Assembly (NCBI RefSeq): GCF_016806065.1
Contig: NZ_CP032405.1
Span: forward strand, 1,392,001 to 1,456,000
Length of the DNA: 64,000 bases
Source: Rhizobium rosettiformans
GTDB lineage: Bacteria > Pseudomonadota > Alphaproteobacteria > Rhizobiales > Rhizobiaceae
Direction: 5' to 3'
Shown piece by piece: positions 7,947 through 18,299 of the stretch. Within the stretch, counting starts at the first letter, position 1; every line of letters begins with the position of its first letter. Under the pieces are notes generated by a model. The model ran no database searches, was not told where the DNA came from, and saw nothing but the letters and a program-made list of their open reading frames with translations. The translations under genes and the position numbers were made by a program.

Positions 7947-9146
7947 TCAGCCTCCCAGCCCGTATTGGGCATGCGACAGCGTGCGCTCGATGCCGCGAAG
8001 CTCTGCCAAACCCTTGAGCCTGCCGATGGCGGGATAGCCCGGCTGTGCACCCCGCGTGAGGTCATCGAGAATTTCCTGCCCGTGATCCGGACGCATGGGA
8101 ATCTGGTGATCGTCACGCCCCTCCTTGCGCCGTCTTGCCTCCTCTGCAAGCAGCGCAGCGATCACAGCCACCATGTCGGTCCCGCCTTCCAGATGCTCGT
8201 CCTCGAAGAAGGAGCAAGGGACTGTGTCGGTGTCACGGGTCACATTGCGGAGATGCACGAAGTGGATTCGCTCGGCAAAGCGCTTGGCAAGAAAAGGCAG
8301 ATCATTGTCAGGGCGCGCGCCGAGTGATCCGGTGCAGAGTGTGACGCCATTGGCGCGGACATCGACGGCATCCAGCATGTGCGCATAGTCGCCCTCTGTC
8401 GACAATATGCGCGGGAGACCCAGCAGTGGCCAGGGCGGATCATCGCCGTGTGCGCAGATATTGATGCCGACCTGTTGCGCCACTGGCGCGACTTCACTCA
8501 GGAAATCGACAAGGTTCTGCTGCAGCCGCTCGCGGTTGATGCCTTGGTAGGAGCGTAGCTTTTCGAGCAGCTGCTCAAGCGTGTAGCCATCGGCAGAGCC
8601 TGGCAGGCCGGCACCGATGTTCTTGCCAAGCGCCATGATCTTGGCTTCCGGCATGCCATGGAAACGGTGTGCTGCCTCCTCAGTGAGCCAGTCCGGATAA
8701 TCCGCGGTAGCCTCGGGTCGCTTCAGGATATGGATGTCGAAGGCTGCGAAATCCACGAGATCAAAGCGCATGGCTTTGGCGCCATGGCCCGTCTCCCACC
8801 GCAAATCCGTGCGTGTCCAGTCGAGAATCGGCATGAAATTATAGCAGACTGTTCGTATGCCCGAGGCCGACAGGCGTCTGAGCGTTTCCTGCCAGTTGGC
8901 GATGTGGCGCTTCCAGTCGCCGGTCTGCGTCTTGATGTCCTCGGACACCGGAATGCTCTCGACCACATCCCAAACCAGACCGCCGGCGCGGATCTCGTCA
9001 TGCCGTTTGGCAATCTCGTCTTCCGGCCAGACCTCACCGGTTGCGATGTGGTGCAGTGCGGACACGATGCCCTCGGCACCGGCTTGGGCCGCATCTCTCA
9101 CACTGACTTTGTCGATGGGGCCGAACCAGCGCCAGGTATGTCTCAT
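7947..9146 (-). CDS. uxuA: Mannonate dehydratase
   Basis: A 399-residue UxuA-family protein beginning MRHTWRWFGPIDKVSVRDAA, the characteristic UxuA start, with VCYNFMPILDWTRTDL around residue 105 and NICAHGDDPPWPLLGLPRI near 230. It dehydrates D-mannonate to 2-keto-3-deoxy-D-gluconate, the step after UxuB. The metal-binding His/Cys/Asp region is represented by CAHGDDP and FVHLRNVTRD. The start overlaps the idnD-like stop by 4 bp and the stop is 2 bp from uxuB, so the three enzymes are co-translated. No KDG kinase or KDPG aldolase gene lies in this window. Confidence 0.93.
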   Translation of the reverse strand: MRHTWRWFGPIDKVSVRDAAQAGAEGIVSALHHIATGEVWPEDEIAKRHDEIRAGGLVWDVVESIPVSEDIKTQTGDWKRHIANWQETLRRLSASGIRTVCYNFMPILDWTRTDLRWETGHGAKAMRFDLVDFAAFDIHILKRPEATADYPDWLTEEAAHRFHGMPEAKIMALGKNIGAGLPGSADGYTLEQLLEKLRSYQGINRERLQQNLVDFLSEVAPVAQQVGINICAHGDDPPWPLLGLPRILSTEGDYAHMLDAVDVRANGVTLCTGSLGARPDNDLPFLAKRFAERIHFVHLRNVTRDTDTVPCSFFEDEHLEGGTDMVAVIAALLAEEARRRKEGRDDHQIPMRPDHGQEILDDLTRGAQPGYPAIGRLKGLAELRGIERTLSHAQYGLGG

Positions 9147-10213
9147 CTCTCGTCCTTTGGGCTTTCATCCGTCTGTTTAAATGTGATCTGCACTTTGCAG
9201 GCCACCGACCGGTCACCGGCCTGTTCGAAGGCCTCGACCACCGCATCGAGTGGGAAACTGTGCGAGATGATCGGACGCACATCGATCTGGCGCGTCGAGA
9301 TCAAGGCGACGGCATCTGAGAACTCCTCATGGAAGCGCTGCGAGCCGCGCCAGACGATTTCCTTGCCGACCAGTGCGTTGAGAGGAATGGTAACGTCGCC
9401 AGTCACGCCGACCTGGACCAGGACGCCGCGCGGCTTGATAGTCGCAAAGGCCGAGCGCAGGGCAGGTCCAGCAGCCGAGCAATCGAAAACCATGTCGAAA
9501 TAGCCCTTGTGCTCGGTGAAGGGGAGAAGCCCGTCCGGCTCGCTTTTCACATTGATGGCTTGCGTGGCACCCATTGAGAGCGCCCGCGACAGGGCGGAGT
9601 CGGCCAGATCCGTGACCACGATCTGGCCTGCACCTGCATGACGGGCGGCGGCCACGGTCAATAGACCGATCGGACCTGCGCCGGTAACGAGAACCGCCTT
9701 GTCCTTGAGATCGCCCGCCTGGGCCGCTGCATGGAGGCAGACTGCCAGCGGCTCTGCGCAGGCCGCTTCTCCGGGGGTGACGCCGCCGCCGACCGGATGG
9801 CATTGAATGGCCGGCACGACCAGTTGTTCGCGAAACATGCCGTCTTCATGTGGCAGCCGCATGGCCGAGCCCATGAAGCGCATGTCAAGGCAGTGAATGG
9901 GGTGCCCGATCCGGCAATACTGGCACTGGCCGCAGGGTCGGGACGGATTGACCGCCACAAGTTGTCCGAGTTCAAGGCCTTTAACACCCTCGCCTATTTC
10001 CTCCACAAAGCCGGAGGCTTCGTGACCGGCGATGATCGGTTCACGGACGCGGACCGGGCCAAAGCCACCATCCTGGTAGTAGTGCAGGTCCGAACCGCAG
10101 ATGCCACCTGCGGCCATGGCAAGGCGAACCTCCCCGGCGCGACATGTCGGATAATCGAGATGCTCGACGCGCAGGTCGCGTTCGGCATGAAGGCGGGCAA
10201 CGCGGGTTTGCAT
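9143..10213 (-). CDS. idnD: Zinc-dependent L-idonate 5-dehydrogenase-like enzyme
   Basis: A 356-residue medium-chain zinc dehydrogenase. Catalytic-zinc region GGICGSDLHYYQDGGFGP (residues about 36-53) and GHEASGFV; structural-zinc loop with the C-x2-C-x2-C-x7-C pattern in CGQCQYCRIGHPIHC; nucleotide-binding VLVTGAGPIGLLTV near 175. The SDLHYYQDGGFG segment is typical of L-idonate 5-dehydrogenases, which oxidise L-idonate to 5-ketogluconate. Placement at the head of the uxuAB enzymes suggests that the operon handles aldonates as well as uronates. Sorbitol or threonine dehydrogenase activity is a less likely alternative. Confidence 0.82.
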   Translation of the reverse strand: MQTRVARLHAERDLRVEHLDYPTCRAGEVRLAMAAGGICGSDLHYYQDGGFGPVRVREPIIAGHEASGFVEEIGEGVKGLELGQLVAVNPSRPCGQCQYCRIGHPIHCLDMRFMGSAMRLPHEDGMFREQLVVPAIQCHPVGGGVTPGEAACAEPLAVCLHAAAQAGDLKDKAVLVTGAGPIGLLTVAAARHAGAGQIVVTDLADSALSRALSMGATQAINVKSEPDGLLPFTEHKGYFDMVFDCSAAGPALRSAFATIKPRGVLVQVGVTGDVTIPLNALVGKEIVWRGSQRFHEEFSDAVALISTRQIDVRPIISHSFPLDAVVEAFEQAGDRSVACKVQITFKQTDESPKDER

Positions 10214-10269
10214 CGCAAAGAGACCTTTCGTTCAAGTCCGCGACCGGCCCGCCCAAGCGGACCAGTCGA

Positions 10270-11676
10270 TCAACGGATCAGACCGAGTTGTGTCGGTAGC
10301 CACATGGTGATGGCCGGGATGAAGGTGATGAGGCCAAGCGCCAGGAAGAGCGGAATCATCCAGGGCAGGATGGCCAAAGTCGTCTTTTCGACCGACAGTT
10401 TGGAGATGCGTGAAAGCACGAACAGCACCATTCCGACGGGCGGGGTCAGAAGCCCGATCATCAGGTTGAGGGTGATGACGACGCCGAGATGCACCGGATC
10501 GATGCCATAGCGGACTGCAACCGGCATCAGGATGGGCACAAGGATGCTGATGGCTGCTATCGTATCGAGGAAGGCCCCGACGACCAGCAGCAGGATGTTG
10601 ACGATGATCAGGAAGGTCCACCAGTTGTCGGTGAGCCCGAACATGAAGTCCGAGAATAGCTGTGCTGCCTGGCTCACCGTCAACAACCAGGCGAAGATCG
10701 ACGCGGCGGTGACGATGAACAGCACCGAGGCCGTGGTTTCGATCGTGTCGAACGACGCCTTTGCCAGCGTTCTCACCGTCATCGTCCGGTAGCGAACGAG
10801 CCCGAGAAACAACGACCAGAGAACGGCAGCCACGGCCGCCTCTGTTGGTGTGAACCAGCCCATCGTCATGCCGCCGATCAGCAGCACGGGTGTCATCAAC
10901 GCCATGACCGCGGAAAAGTCGAAATACCAGTCGAGCGCCACGAGAACCGCAAGTCCGATCAGCACCGCGATATTGACCGACATTCCCGCCAGGATCATCA
11001 GATAGATGGCGACAGGGAAGGCGAGGACGATCACCACTTCCAGCGAGGCAGCCAGCAATTGCTTCAGCTCGAATGGCGTATCAGAGCCCCAGCCCTTGCG
11101 CTTGGCGAAGATGTAAACCGTCAGCATCATCAGGATCGCCATCACGACCCCGGGCACGATACCAGCCATGAACAGCGCCCCGATCGAGGCATTCGCCATC
11201 ATGCCGTATATGACGAAGGGCAGGGATGGCGGGAAGATGGGACCGAGCGTGGCAGAGGCCGCGGTGACCCCGACGGCCGCCTCCACCGGATAGCCATGGT
11301 CCTTCATGGCCTTGATTTCGATGGTGCCGATGCCGGCGGCATCGGCAAGCGCCGTACCCGACATGCCGGAAAAAACCACCGAGCCGATGATGTTGACCTG
11401 CGCCAAGCCACCCTTCATCCAGCCGACGAGTGACAGGGCGAACTTGTAAATGCGGCCTGTCACCCCGGCAATGTTCATGAGATTGCCGGCCAGAATGAAG
11501 AAGGGGACCGCAATCAGAGGAAAGCTCTCGACGCCGGCGATCATGCGTTGAGCGGCGATGATATCAGGAGCTACGCCATAGATCACGAGATAGGCGAGCG
11601 ACGCGACGGCCATGGAGACCGCGACCGGTGTGCCAAGGATCAAGAGAAGCAGAAAGGAACCGATGAGAAGCAGCAT
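10270..11676 (-). CDS. dctM: TRAP transporter large permease (DctM)
   Basis: A 468-residue membrane protein with about twelve to thirteen hydrophobic segments. Family motifs include FILAGNLMNIAGVTGRIYKF, SVVFSGMSGTALADAAGIGT (residues about 95-115) and GPIFPPSLPFVIYG. It is the channel subunit of a Na+-driven TRAP importer; with DctQ and DctP in the same operon it would import the uronate or aldonate used by UxuAB and IdnD. The start is 2 bp after the dctQ stop. Length is slightly above the usual 425-430, due to longer loops in the centre. Confidence 0.93.
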   Translation of the reverse strand: MLLLIGSFLLLLILGTPVAVSMAVASLAYLVIYGVAPDIIAAQRMIAGVESFPLIAVPFFILAGNLMNIAGVTGRIYKFALSLVGWMKGGLAQVNIIGSVVFSGMSGTALADAAGIGTIEIKAMKDHGYPVEAAVGVTAASATLGPIFPPSLPFVIYGMMANASIGALFMAGIVPGVVMAILMMLTVYIFAKRKGWGSDTPFELKQLLAASLEVVIVLAFPVAIYLMILAGMSVNIAVLIGLAVLVALDWYFDFSAVMALMTPVLLIGGMTMGWFTPTEAAVAAVLWSLFLGLVRYRTMTVRTLAKASFDTIETTASVLFIVTAASIFAWLLTVSQAAQLFSDFMFGLTDNWWTFLIIVNILLLVVGAFLDTIAAISILVPILMPVAVRYGIDPVHLGVVITLNLMIGLLTPPVGMVLFVLSRISKLSVEKTTLAILPWMIPLFLALGLITFIPAITMWLPTQLGLIR

Positions 11677-11678
11677 GG

Positions 11679-12254
11679 TCAGATCCCCCCTGCGTTGATG
11701 TCTTCCTGCGCCTTCTGGCGCGCGGTTTTCGTTCCGGTCAGATCCTTGACAAGGTTATGGACAGAGCGGGCAAACATGAGCGCAAAGGCTGCAAAGACGG
11801 TGTAGAAGACGATGCCGCGCGGCAGGTCCACGGTGACCATGCGCTCCTCGCCGACGATCTCCAGATAACGCCACATGAGCCAGGTCATGTAGGCGAAAAA
11901 GGCGATGCCGATGGCATCGACGACCGTTTCGAGCACCCTGACCGCCCGTGTTGGGAGAAACCGGTAGAGCAGGTCCACCTGGATATGCCGCATGGTGCGC
12001 ACGCACATGACGGACCCCATGAAGACGACGACAACGAGACAATTGGCGGCGATTTCCTCGGTCCAGGAAAAGCTGTTGTTCAGGACGTAGCGGGTAAAGA
12101 ATTGCAGAAACACGGCGAGGCCCATGCCCCAGAACACGGCCAGCGTCACCCAATCCTCGATGGCGTGATGGGATAGATCGACCGGTGCTGCCTCCTCCTC
12201 GAAGGCATGCGCCATCTCTTCCACACTGATCGGCGCGTGCGGGTGCTCCGTCAT
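11679..12254 (-). CDS. dctQ: TRAP transporter small permease (DctQ)
   Basis: A 191-residue protein with four hydrophobic helices, FSWTEEIAANCLVVVVFMGS in helix 2 and a conserved HIQVDLLYRF region, as in DctQ proteins. A longer frame from 12350 exists, but the ATG at 12254 has GGAG at the right distance and matches the family length, so I use it. The small subunit anchors the complex with DctM in the inner membrane. The roughly 35 extra residues at the N-terminus before helix 1 are acidic and probably cytoplasmic. Confidence 0.9.
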   Translation of the reverse strand: MTEHPHAPISVEEMAHAFEEEAAPVDLSHHAIEDWVTLAVFWGMGLAVFLQFFTRYVLNNSFSWTEEIAANCLVVVVFMGSVMCVRTMRHIQVDLLYRFLPTRAVRVLETVVDAIGIAFFAYMTWLMWRYLEIVGEERMVTVDLPRGIVFYTVFAAFALMFARSVHNLVKDLTGTKTARQKAQEDINAGGI

Positions 12255-12322
12255 GGGTCGGCTCCAATTCTCGATGATTTCAGAAGGAGTCCCGGCGCCT
12301 GACTGGCGCCGGGATGGCGCTA

Positions 12323-13297
12323 TTATTGGATGGCGCGGATGGCTTCCCAATCAGCCTTGTCGTAGCCGAAGTCCTCGAACTTCGCCTTGGCGAGGACATT
12401 CTCTTCGAAGTCAGCCTTGTCGACTTCGGTGACTGTGATGCCCTTTGCCTTGAACTCGTCGACCAGCGCCTTTTCACGGGCTTCGATCGTCTTCGTCGTG
12501 CGGGCCGCTGCTTCCAGCATCACCTCGGTGAAGATGGCCTTGTCTTCATCCGACAGACTTGCCCAACGGGTCTTGGAGACGACCGTGTTCAGGTGGTCAA
12601 CGATATGGCCGGTGAGCACGATGTTCTTCTGGACTTCGTAGAACTTCTTGGCCTCGATCGTTGTCAGCGGATTTTCCTGGGCTTCAACCGTGCCGTTCTG
12701 CAGGGCGAGATAGACTTCCGCAAAGGCGATCGGCGTTGTGTTGGCGCCGCAGGCCCGCGGCATCGCCAGATAGGCCGGAACGTCCGGTACGCGGATCTTC
12801 AAGCCCGCCATGTCTTCGCATTTGGCGATGGGTCGGTTTGAGGTGGTATGCCGCGTTCCATAGTAGCTGACGGCAACGATATGGTTGCCGGTCTTCTCTT
12901 CATAGCCGGCCGTCAGCTTCTTGAAGACGTCGCTCTTCGTGTAGGCCAGGAGATGGCTCGGGTCGCGGAAGATGTAGGGATAGTAGGTCACGCCGATCGG
13001 ATTGTGATCGCGTGCGGCAAAGCTCGAGCCTGAGATGATGATATCGACCGTTCCGAGCTTGAGGCCCTGGTTGATATCGGCTTCCTTGCCGAGCTGCGAG
13101 GCCGGGAAGACGTCGATCTTGTAGCGGCCATCGGTCCGTTTGTTGATCTCTTCTGCCGCCCAGACGGAATCCGTGTGGAAGGGCTCCGAAGTCTCGTAGA
13201 CATGGGCCCATTTCAGAACGGTCTCGGCATGGACCGAGACAGTGGACGCGACAATCACCGCCGCTGCTCCAAGAAGCGTCTTAAGTGTCAGTTTCAT
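12323..13297 (-). CDS. dctP: TRAP transporter solute-binding protein (DctP)
   Basis: A 324-residue periplasmic binding protein with a clear Sec signal peptide (residues 1-24, cleavage after VHA). Typical DctP stretches are FPASQLGKEADINQGLKLGT, GLKIRVPDVPAYLAM with the ligand-binding Arg, and FAEVYLALQNGTVEAQENPL. This family binds acidic sugars through that Arg; gene context suggests a hexuronate or hexonate ligand. It is the first structural gene of the minus-strand operon, preceded by a 57-bp gap from the GntR regulator. Confidence 0.93.
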   Translation of the reverse strand: MKLTLKTLLGAAAVIVASTVSVHAETVLKWAHVYETSEPFHTDSVWAAEEINKRTDGRYKIDVFPASQLGKEADINQGLKLGTVDIIISGSSFAARDHNPIGVTYYPYIFRDPSHLLAYTKSDVFKKLTAGYEEKTGNHIVAVSYYGTRHTTSNRPIAKCEDMAGLKIRVPDVPAYLAMPRACGANTTPIAFAEVYLALQNGTVEAQENPLTTIEAKKFYEVQKNIVLTGHIVDHLNTVVSKTRWASLSDEDKAIFTEVMLEAAARTTKTIEAREKALVDEFKAKGITVTEVDKADFEENVLAKAKFEDFGYDKADWEAIRAIQ

Positions 13298-13354
13298 GTT
13301 TTCCTCCCATTGAAACAGAACTCTTTGGAAACCGTAGGCACGAGGCCCGAACGG

Positions 13355-14068
13355 TCAGTCTTCTCTGGTCGGCTCCTCCTCAAAGCTTTCCGAGAATCTC
13401 TTTTGCGCCAGCGTCAGATGACGCCGCATGGCCTCTCGGGCACCGTCCGGGTCCCGAGCTGCGATGGCGTTGCGAATGATGCGGTGCTCCTCCAGCGCCA
13501 GCTTCCAGGTATGCGGTCCCTCGAAGTAGCTGGCCAGCTTCTTGAAATACGGCGACATGCGCGAATCGTAGATCAGACCGGTGAAGTGCTTGAGCGCCGA
13601 ATTTCCGATGATGTCGGCAATCGCCGTGTGGAAATCGCGGTCACAAGCCAGAGCCACGGCGCCATCGTCCAGTGCGCCCTCCATGCGCTCCAGAATGGCG
13701 TCGATCCGCATGAGACCTTCCGCGGTCGCAAGCCTTGCAGCCTCTTCCGCGATACCACTTTCGATCAGACAACGCGCCTGCAGGATTTCCAGCGGGCCTT
13801 CGCTGTCGTCATTGGCGGCACCCTCTTGGGCTGGCAGGGGCCGGCTGCTGATATACACACCAGAGCCCATACGGATCTGAATGTGTCCCTCCACCTCGAG
13901 CACGATCAGTGCCTCACGGACGGTGGGTCTCGAGACTGAAAAGCGGTCTGCGAGCTCGCGCTCGGGCGGAAGCCGCGAACCCGGCTTCAACTCACCCGTT
14001 TCGATAAGCGCACGGATCTGCTCCGCGACCTGGCGATAAAGCCGGCGCGGCTCCAAAGCCACGAACAT
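13355..14068 (-). CDS. GntR-family regulator, FadR/UxuR type (FCD)
   Basis: A 237-residue regulator. Residues 5-75 are the winged helix (ELADRFSVSRPTVREALIVL, then GSGVYI); residues 90-225 are the all-helical FCD ligand domain with the metal-binding pattern DRDFHTAIADI ... LEEHRIIRNAI ... MRRHL. Such proteins usually repress sugar-acid operons and release DNA when the uronate or aldonate binds. It is immediately upstream of and co-directional with the TRAP/uxu operon, and a perfect palindrome lies 40 bp before its start (14108-14124), so autoregulation and control of dctPQM-idnD-uxuAB are likely. Confidence 0.88.
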   Translation of the reverse strand: MFVALEPRRLYRQVAEQIRALIETGELKPGSRLPPERELADRFSVSRPTVREALIVLEVEGHIQIRMGSGVYISSRPLPAQEGAANDDSEGPLEILQARCLIESGIAEEAARLATAEGLMRIDAILERMEGALDDGAVALACDRDFHTAIADIIGNSALKHFTGLIYDSRMSPYFKKLASYFEGPHTWKLALEEHRIIRNAIAARDPDGAREAMRRHLTLAQKRFSESFEEEPTRED

Positions 14069-14383
14069 GGAATTCCTCCGAGCGCATCACTCCCCTGATG
14101 CGCAGGCGGTCAGATTGTCTGACCAATTTCGAGTATGAGTTTTTTAACGAAGCTGTCAAGCGGGTTGCCAGAGCCGAGCATAGTGGCGAGGACCATGATG
14201 GAAGGTTGCAACCCAACCAAGAGCTGCGCGCGATAGCAACGCGAAAAGGCAATCAAGCGCTGAAAAGCAGTCGCATATCTTCCGACTTGGTGTCCATGTC
14301 CAGTGATGATTTGTTACCATGGTGTTGCATCCTGCTGGAAATGCGATCATATTTCAATCGAGAAGATAACAACATGGAGCACG
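14069..14383. other. Divergent intergenic region, 315 bp
   Basis: This gap separates the minus-strand GntR/TRAP/uxu operon from the plus-strand DUF1537 kinase operon and must contain both promoters. Besides the palindrome at 14108-14124 I see no other strong repeat. The sequence is AT-richer around 14130-14160 and 14340-14370. A longer frame for the kinase beginning at 14303 lies within it but lacks homology and a ribosome binding site. Confidence 0.6.
14108..14124. promoter_or_regulatory. GntR/FCD-type operator palindrome
   Basis: A perfect inverted repeat GGTCAGA-TTG-TCTGACC (17 bp), flanked on the right by AA, 40 bp upstream of the GntR start. FadR/UxuR-like regulators bind short palindromes with a TGGTC...GACCA core. 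Its position fits a repressor site over the promoter of the regulator and the TRAP/uxu operon. That this particular protein binds it is inference. Confidence 0.65.
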
Positions 14384-15415
14384 ATGGTGCTTATCATCAT
14401 TGCCGATGATTTGACGGGAGCACTGGACTCCGCCGCTCCCTTTGCCGCGCGCGGGCTGCATACGGAAGTCGCCTTGACGCCGAATGCGGTGACGTCAGGC
14501 CTTTTGCAGGCGCCGGAGGTGCTGTCCGTCAATCTGGCCTCTCGGGAAAAGCCTGCAGAAGACGCGTTCCGAACCCTGCGTCAGGTGATGGAAGCGCTGC
14601 CATCCGATGTCATCCTGTTCAAGAAGGTCGACTCGCGCCTCAAGGGACATATCTCGACTGAACTCGATGCCATTCCATTCACAAGGGCACTCGTTGCACC
14701 CGCCATCCCTGCCTTTGGTCGCTTCGTCCGCGACGGGCATGTCCAGGGATTTGGAGTGCCCACGCCGATCTCCGTGGCCAACGCCTTGGAGCACCATGTA
14801 GCGCGATGCAGCATCGTCGATACAATAACGGATCAGGACCTGAGTAACGCTCTAACGCATGCACGCGCCGAAGGCATCGATCTCTTCATCGGGGCAAGGG
14901 GGCTTGCCGAGGCACTGGCCTTGGAAATGACCGGACAACCGCTGTCCGAACTGGTTGAGCCGCCCATCGGCCCTGCACTCTTTGTCATCGGATCGCATGA
15001 TCGCATTACCGTGGAGCAGGTCGATCGGTTGCGCGAGATGGAGGCTGTGAACCACCATCCGGCACCCAACGGCTTGCTGGAGTTTGTCGCCCAGCCAGAG
15101 ACGTTCCCAATGCTTGTGCAGGCGGTCTCCGGTGACACAGAGATAAGCTCGGAGGAGGTCGCTCGAAACCTTGCGTTCTCGGTACACCCCGGTTTGACTG
15201 CAGGTGCCCGAACTCTCCTCCTGTGCGGCGGCTCGACCGCCGAAGCCGTGATGGCTCGTATGGGGATCGAGTGTTTCCGGTTGCAAGGGGAATGCCTGCC
15301 AGGGCTCGGGCTAGCCTATGCCGATGGACATTGTATCATTGCCAAATCAGGCGGATTCGGAGTGCCGGAAACATTGGTGACGCTCGCCGAAAAACTGCAG
15401 GGGGGCAGGGGCTGA
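14384..15415 (+). CDS. Four-carbon acid sugar kinase (DUF1537 family, DtnK/OtnK-like)
   Basis: A 343-residue two-domain kinase. The N-terminal domain starts LIIIADDLTGALDSAAPFA (substrate-binding Asp pair) and has FKKVDSRLKGH around residues 82-92. The C-terminal nucleotide domain has LLLCGGSTAEAV and the hallmark AKSGGFG near residue 325. The family phosphorylates threonate or erythronate at C4. A PdxA2-type dehydrogenase at 17342 completes the described D-threonate route (threonate, threonate 4-phosphate, dihydroxyacetone phosphate). The protein is shorter than typical members (about 420), the middle being compact. I chose ATG 14384 (GGAG 7 bases before) over an upstream frame start at 14303. 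Confidence 0.85.
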   Translation: MVLIIIADDLTGALDSAAPFAARGLHTEVALTPNAVTSGLLQAPEVLSVNLASREKPAEDAFRTLRQVMEALPSDVILFKKVDSRLKGHISTELDAIPFTRALVAPAIPAFGRFVRDGHVQGFGVPTPISVANALEHHVARCSIVDTITDQDLSNALTHARAEGIDLFIGARGLAEALALEMTGQPLSELVEPPIGPALFVIGSHDRITVEQVDRLREMEAVNHHPAPNGLLEFVAQPETFPMLVQAVSGDTEISSEEVARNLAFSVHPGLTAGARTLLLCGGSTAEAVMARMGIECFRLQGECLPGLGLAYADGHCIIAKSGGFGVPETLVTLAEKLQGGRG

Positions 15416-15417
15416 TA

Positions 15418-16143
15418 ATGGGACTGCAAAACGGAACGCCACGGAAAAGTCTGGCCGACCTGGTTTTCGAGCGAATGCACAGGGCGATCAAATCGGGTGC
15501 CTACCAGTCGGACGAGCGCCTGCCGACCGAGCACGATCTTGCGATCGAGTTCGAGGTTTCGCGCCCCATTGTCCGGGAAGCCCTTCGCCGGCTACGCGAG
15601 CAGGGTTTTATTTATTCGCGGCGCGGTGCCGGCAGTTTCGTGCGATCCGTTGGCATGAAGCAGCCGCTCGGTTTCGGTCAGCTCGAGAATGTCGCGGATC
15701 TTTTGAACTGCTATGAATTTCGCCTGACGCTCGAGCCGGCTGCGGCTGAGGCAGCCGCCATGCGCCACACGCCGGCTGCGCTCGCGTCAATCCGAGAGGC
15801 GCTCGAATTGATGCGTGACGCGACCAACCGCCAGGCGCATCGCGAAGATGCCGATTTCCAGTTCCACCTTGCGATCGCGCGCGCCGCCAACAACACCTAC
15901 TTTTCGACGGCCATGGAAGCCTTGAAGGACCACATCGCCGTCGGCATGCGCTTCCACGGCGTCTCGGTCAAACGGGACGTAGCTGGGCTGTCGCGCGTGT
16001 TTGCCGAGCATGAAGCAATTGCAACGGCGATTGCGGCGGGTGAAGGGGGCCGGGCGAAAGAGCTCATGCATGCTCATCTGACAGGTTCGCGCGCCCGCCT
16101 CTTCCAGACGAGTGCATCATTGACGGCCCTGCCGGACGGCTGA
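15418..16143 (+). CDS. GntR-family regulator (FCD) of the four-carbon acid module
   Basis: A 241-residue regulator with winged helix at residues 10-75 (HDLAIEFEVSRPIVREALRR, RRGAGSFV) and an FCD domain (DADFQFHLAIARAANN, FAEHEAIATAIAAG, MHAHL). It starts 2 bp after the kinase stop, so the kinase and its regulator form a two-gene operon ended by an intrinsic terminator. It is distinct in sequence from the regulator at 13355, implying that the two modules respond to different ligands. Likely targets are the kinase and the minus-strand genes 16224-19490. Confidence 0.88.
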   Translation: MGLQNGTPRKSLADLVFERMHRAIKSGAYQSDERLPTEHDLAIEFEVSRPIVREALRRLREQGFIYSRRGAGSFVRSVGMKQPLGFGQLENVADLLNCYEFRLTLEPAAAEAAAMRHTPAALASIREALELMRDATNRQAHREDADFQFHLAIARAANNTYFSTAMEALKDHIAVGMRFHGVSVKRDVAGLSRVFAEHEAIATAIAAGEGGRAKELMHAHLTGSRARLFQTSASLTALPDG

Positions 16144-16177
16144 ACGGGTATCTGCGTAACGCTCGATCTGACAACTG

Positions 16178-16204
16178 AAAAGGGGCCGATGGCCCCTTTT
16201 GCTT
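16178..16204 (+). terminator. Intrinsic terminator after the kinase-gntR operon
   Basis: A perfect stem AAAAGGGGCC - GAT - GGCCCCTTTT followed by GCTTTT, 35 bp after the GntR stop. Because of its A- and T-runs on both sides it could also terminate the converging minus-strand operon that ends at 16224. Confidence 0.9.
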
Positions 16205-16223
16205 TTAGTCGAATGAGAAGCCT

Positions 16224-17341
16224 TCAATAGGCCGCCCTGTAGATCGCCAAGACATCTTCGACAGCCATGTCGGCCGGGTTGTTGTCCATCAGGCGACGAT
16301 TGGCATGGGCCTCGGCCGCATATCCCGCCAATGCGTCTTCCTTTGCGCCGTGCCGGGAAAGCTGCATCTCGATGTTGAGGTTCGTGCAGAAGCGGCAGGC
16401 GTTTTCCAGCAAGTCATCAGGCGAGTTGGCACTGAAGCCGAGCGCTTCCGCTACTTCCGCCGTCTTTTCTCTGACGACGGGCTGGTTGAAGGCCAGCACA
16501 TGCGGGAAGACGATGGCGTTTGCCAGCCCGTGTGGCAGGCCGAGACGCGTGCCGAGTGGATAGGCGATTGCGTGACCCGCTGCCGTGTTGACCGGGCCGA
16601 GGCAGATCCCGCCATAATAGGAGGCGAGCATCATGCCTTCGCGCGCTTCGGTGTCGGAACCATCCTTGACCGCGCGGGCCAGATACTTGCCGACAAGGCG
16701 GAAGCCCATGCGCGCAAAGCCGTCGATCATCGGATGGGCGCGCTTGTTGGTGAAGGCTTCGACGCAGTGCGCCATGGCATCGACGCCGGTTGCGGCAGTG
16801 ACTGCGGACGGGACGGTGAAGGTCAGCTGGGGATCGAGAACGGCTGCATCGGCGATCATGTGCGGACTTTCAACCGCGATCTTCGCACCCTTGACCGGGT
16901 CGGTGATCAGCGATCGTATGCCGGCTTCCGATCCGGTGCCCGCCGTCGTTGCGACCTGGATCAGCCGGGTTTTGCGACCGGCGACCTTGTTGGGGCCGGC
17001 GACGTCGGCCAGCGTCTGCTCGCTGTCCCAAAGCGCAGCCACGAGCTTTGCCACGTCGAGAACCGATCCGCCGCCGAGGCCGATAACGGCCTGAGGTCTG
17101 ACCCGGCGGGCGACGGCAAGTGCCGCGTCGAGTGTCGCTACATCGGGTTCACCCGGGATCGCATCGAAAATTTCGATCTTTCCCGGAAGCTTCAGACGAT
17201 CGACAAAACCTGCGGTGATCGGCGTCGCAATGACGAGTGTAGCCGTGGCATCCGCCACAAGGTTGCCGACCTCCCCGATCGTCCCGGCGCCGACGATGAG
17301 CCGACGCGGCTGGTGAAGGGTGATGGATGCTGTCATCGAAG

Positions 17342-17345
<4 letters not shown>
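16224..17345 (-). CDS. Iron-containing alcohol dehydrogenase family protein
   Basis: A 373-residue group III (iron-type) dehydrogenase. Nucleotide-binding [17 protein letters not shown] (residues about 93-110), [10 protein letters not shown] near 140, and metal ligands in [10 protein letters not shown] (D and H), [11 protein letters not shown] and [15 protein letters not shown]. The family includes maleylacetate reductases, 4-hydroxybutyrate dehydrogenases and lactaldehyde reductases; sequence alone does not fix the substrate. Its start overlaps the pdxA2 stop by 4 bp. In this module it might oxidise an alditol or hydroxy acid to feed the kinase, or reduce an aldehyde product. An in-frame ATG at 17336 is an alternative start. 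Confidence 0.83.
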
Positions 17346-18298
<953 letters not shown>

Positions 18299-18299
18299 G

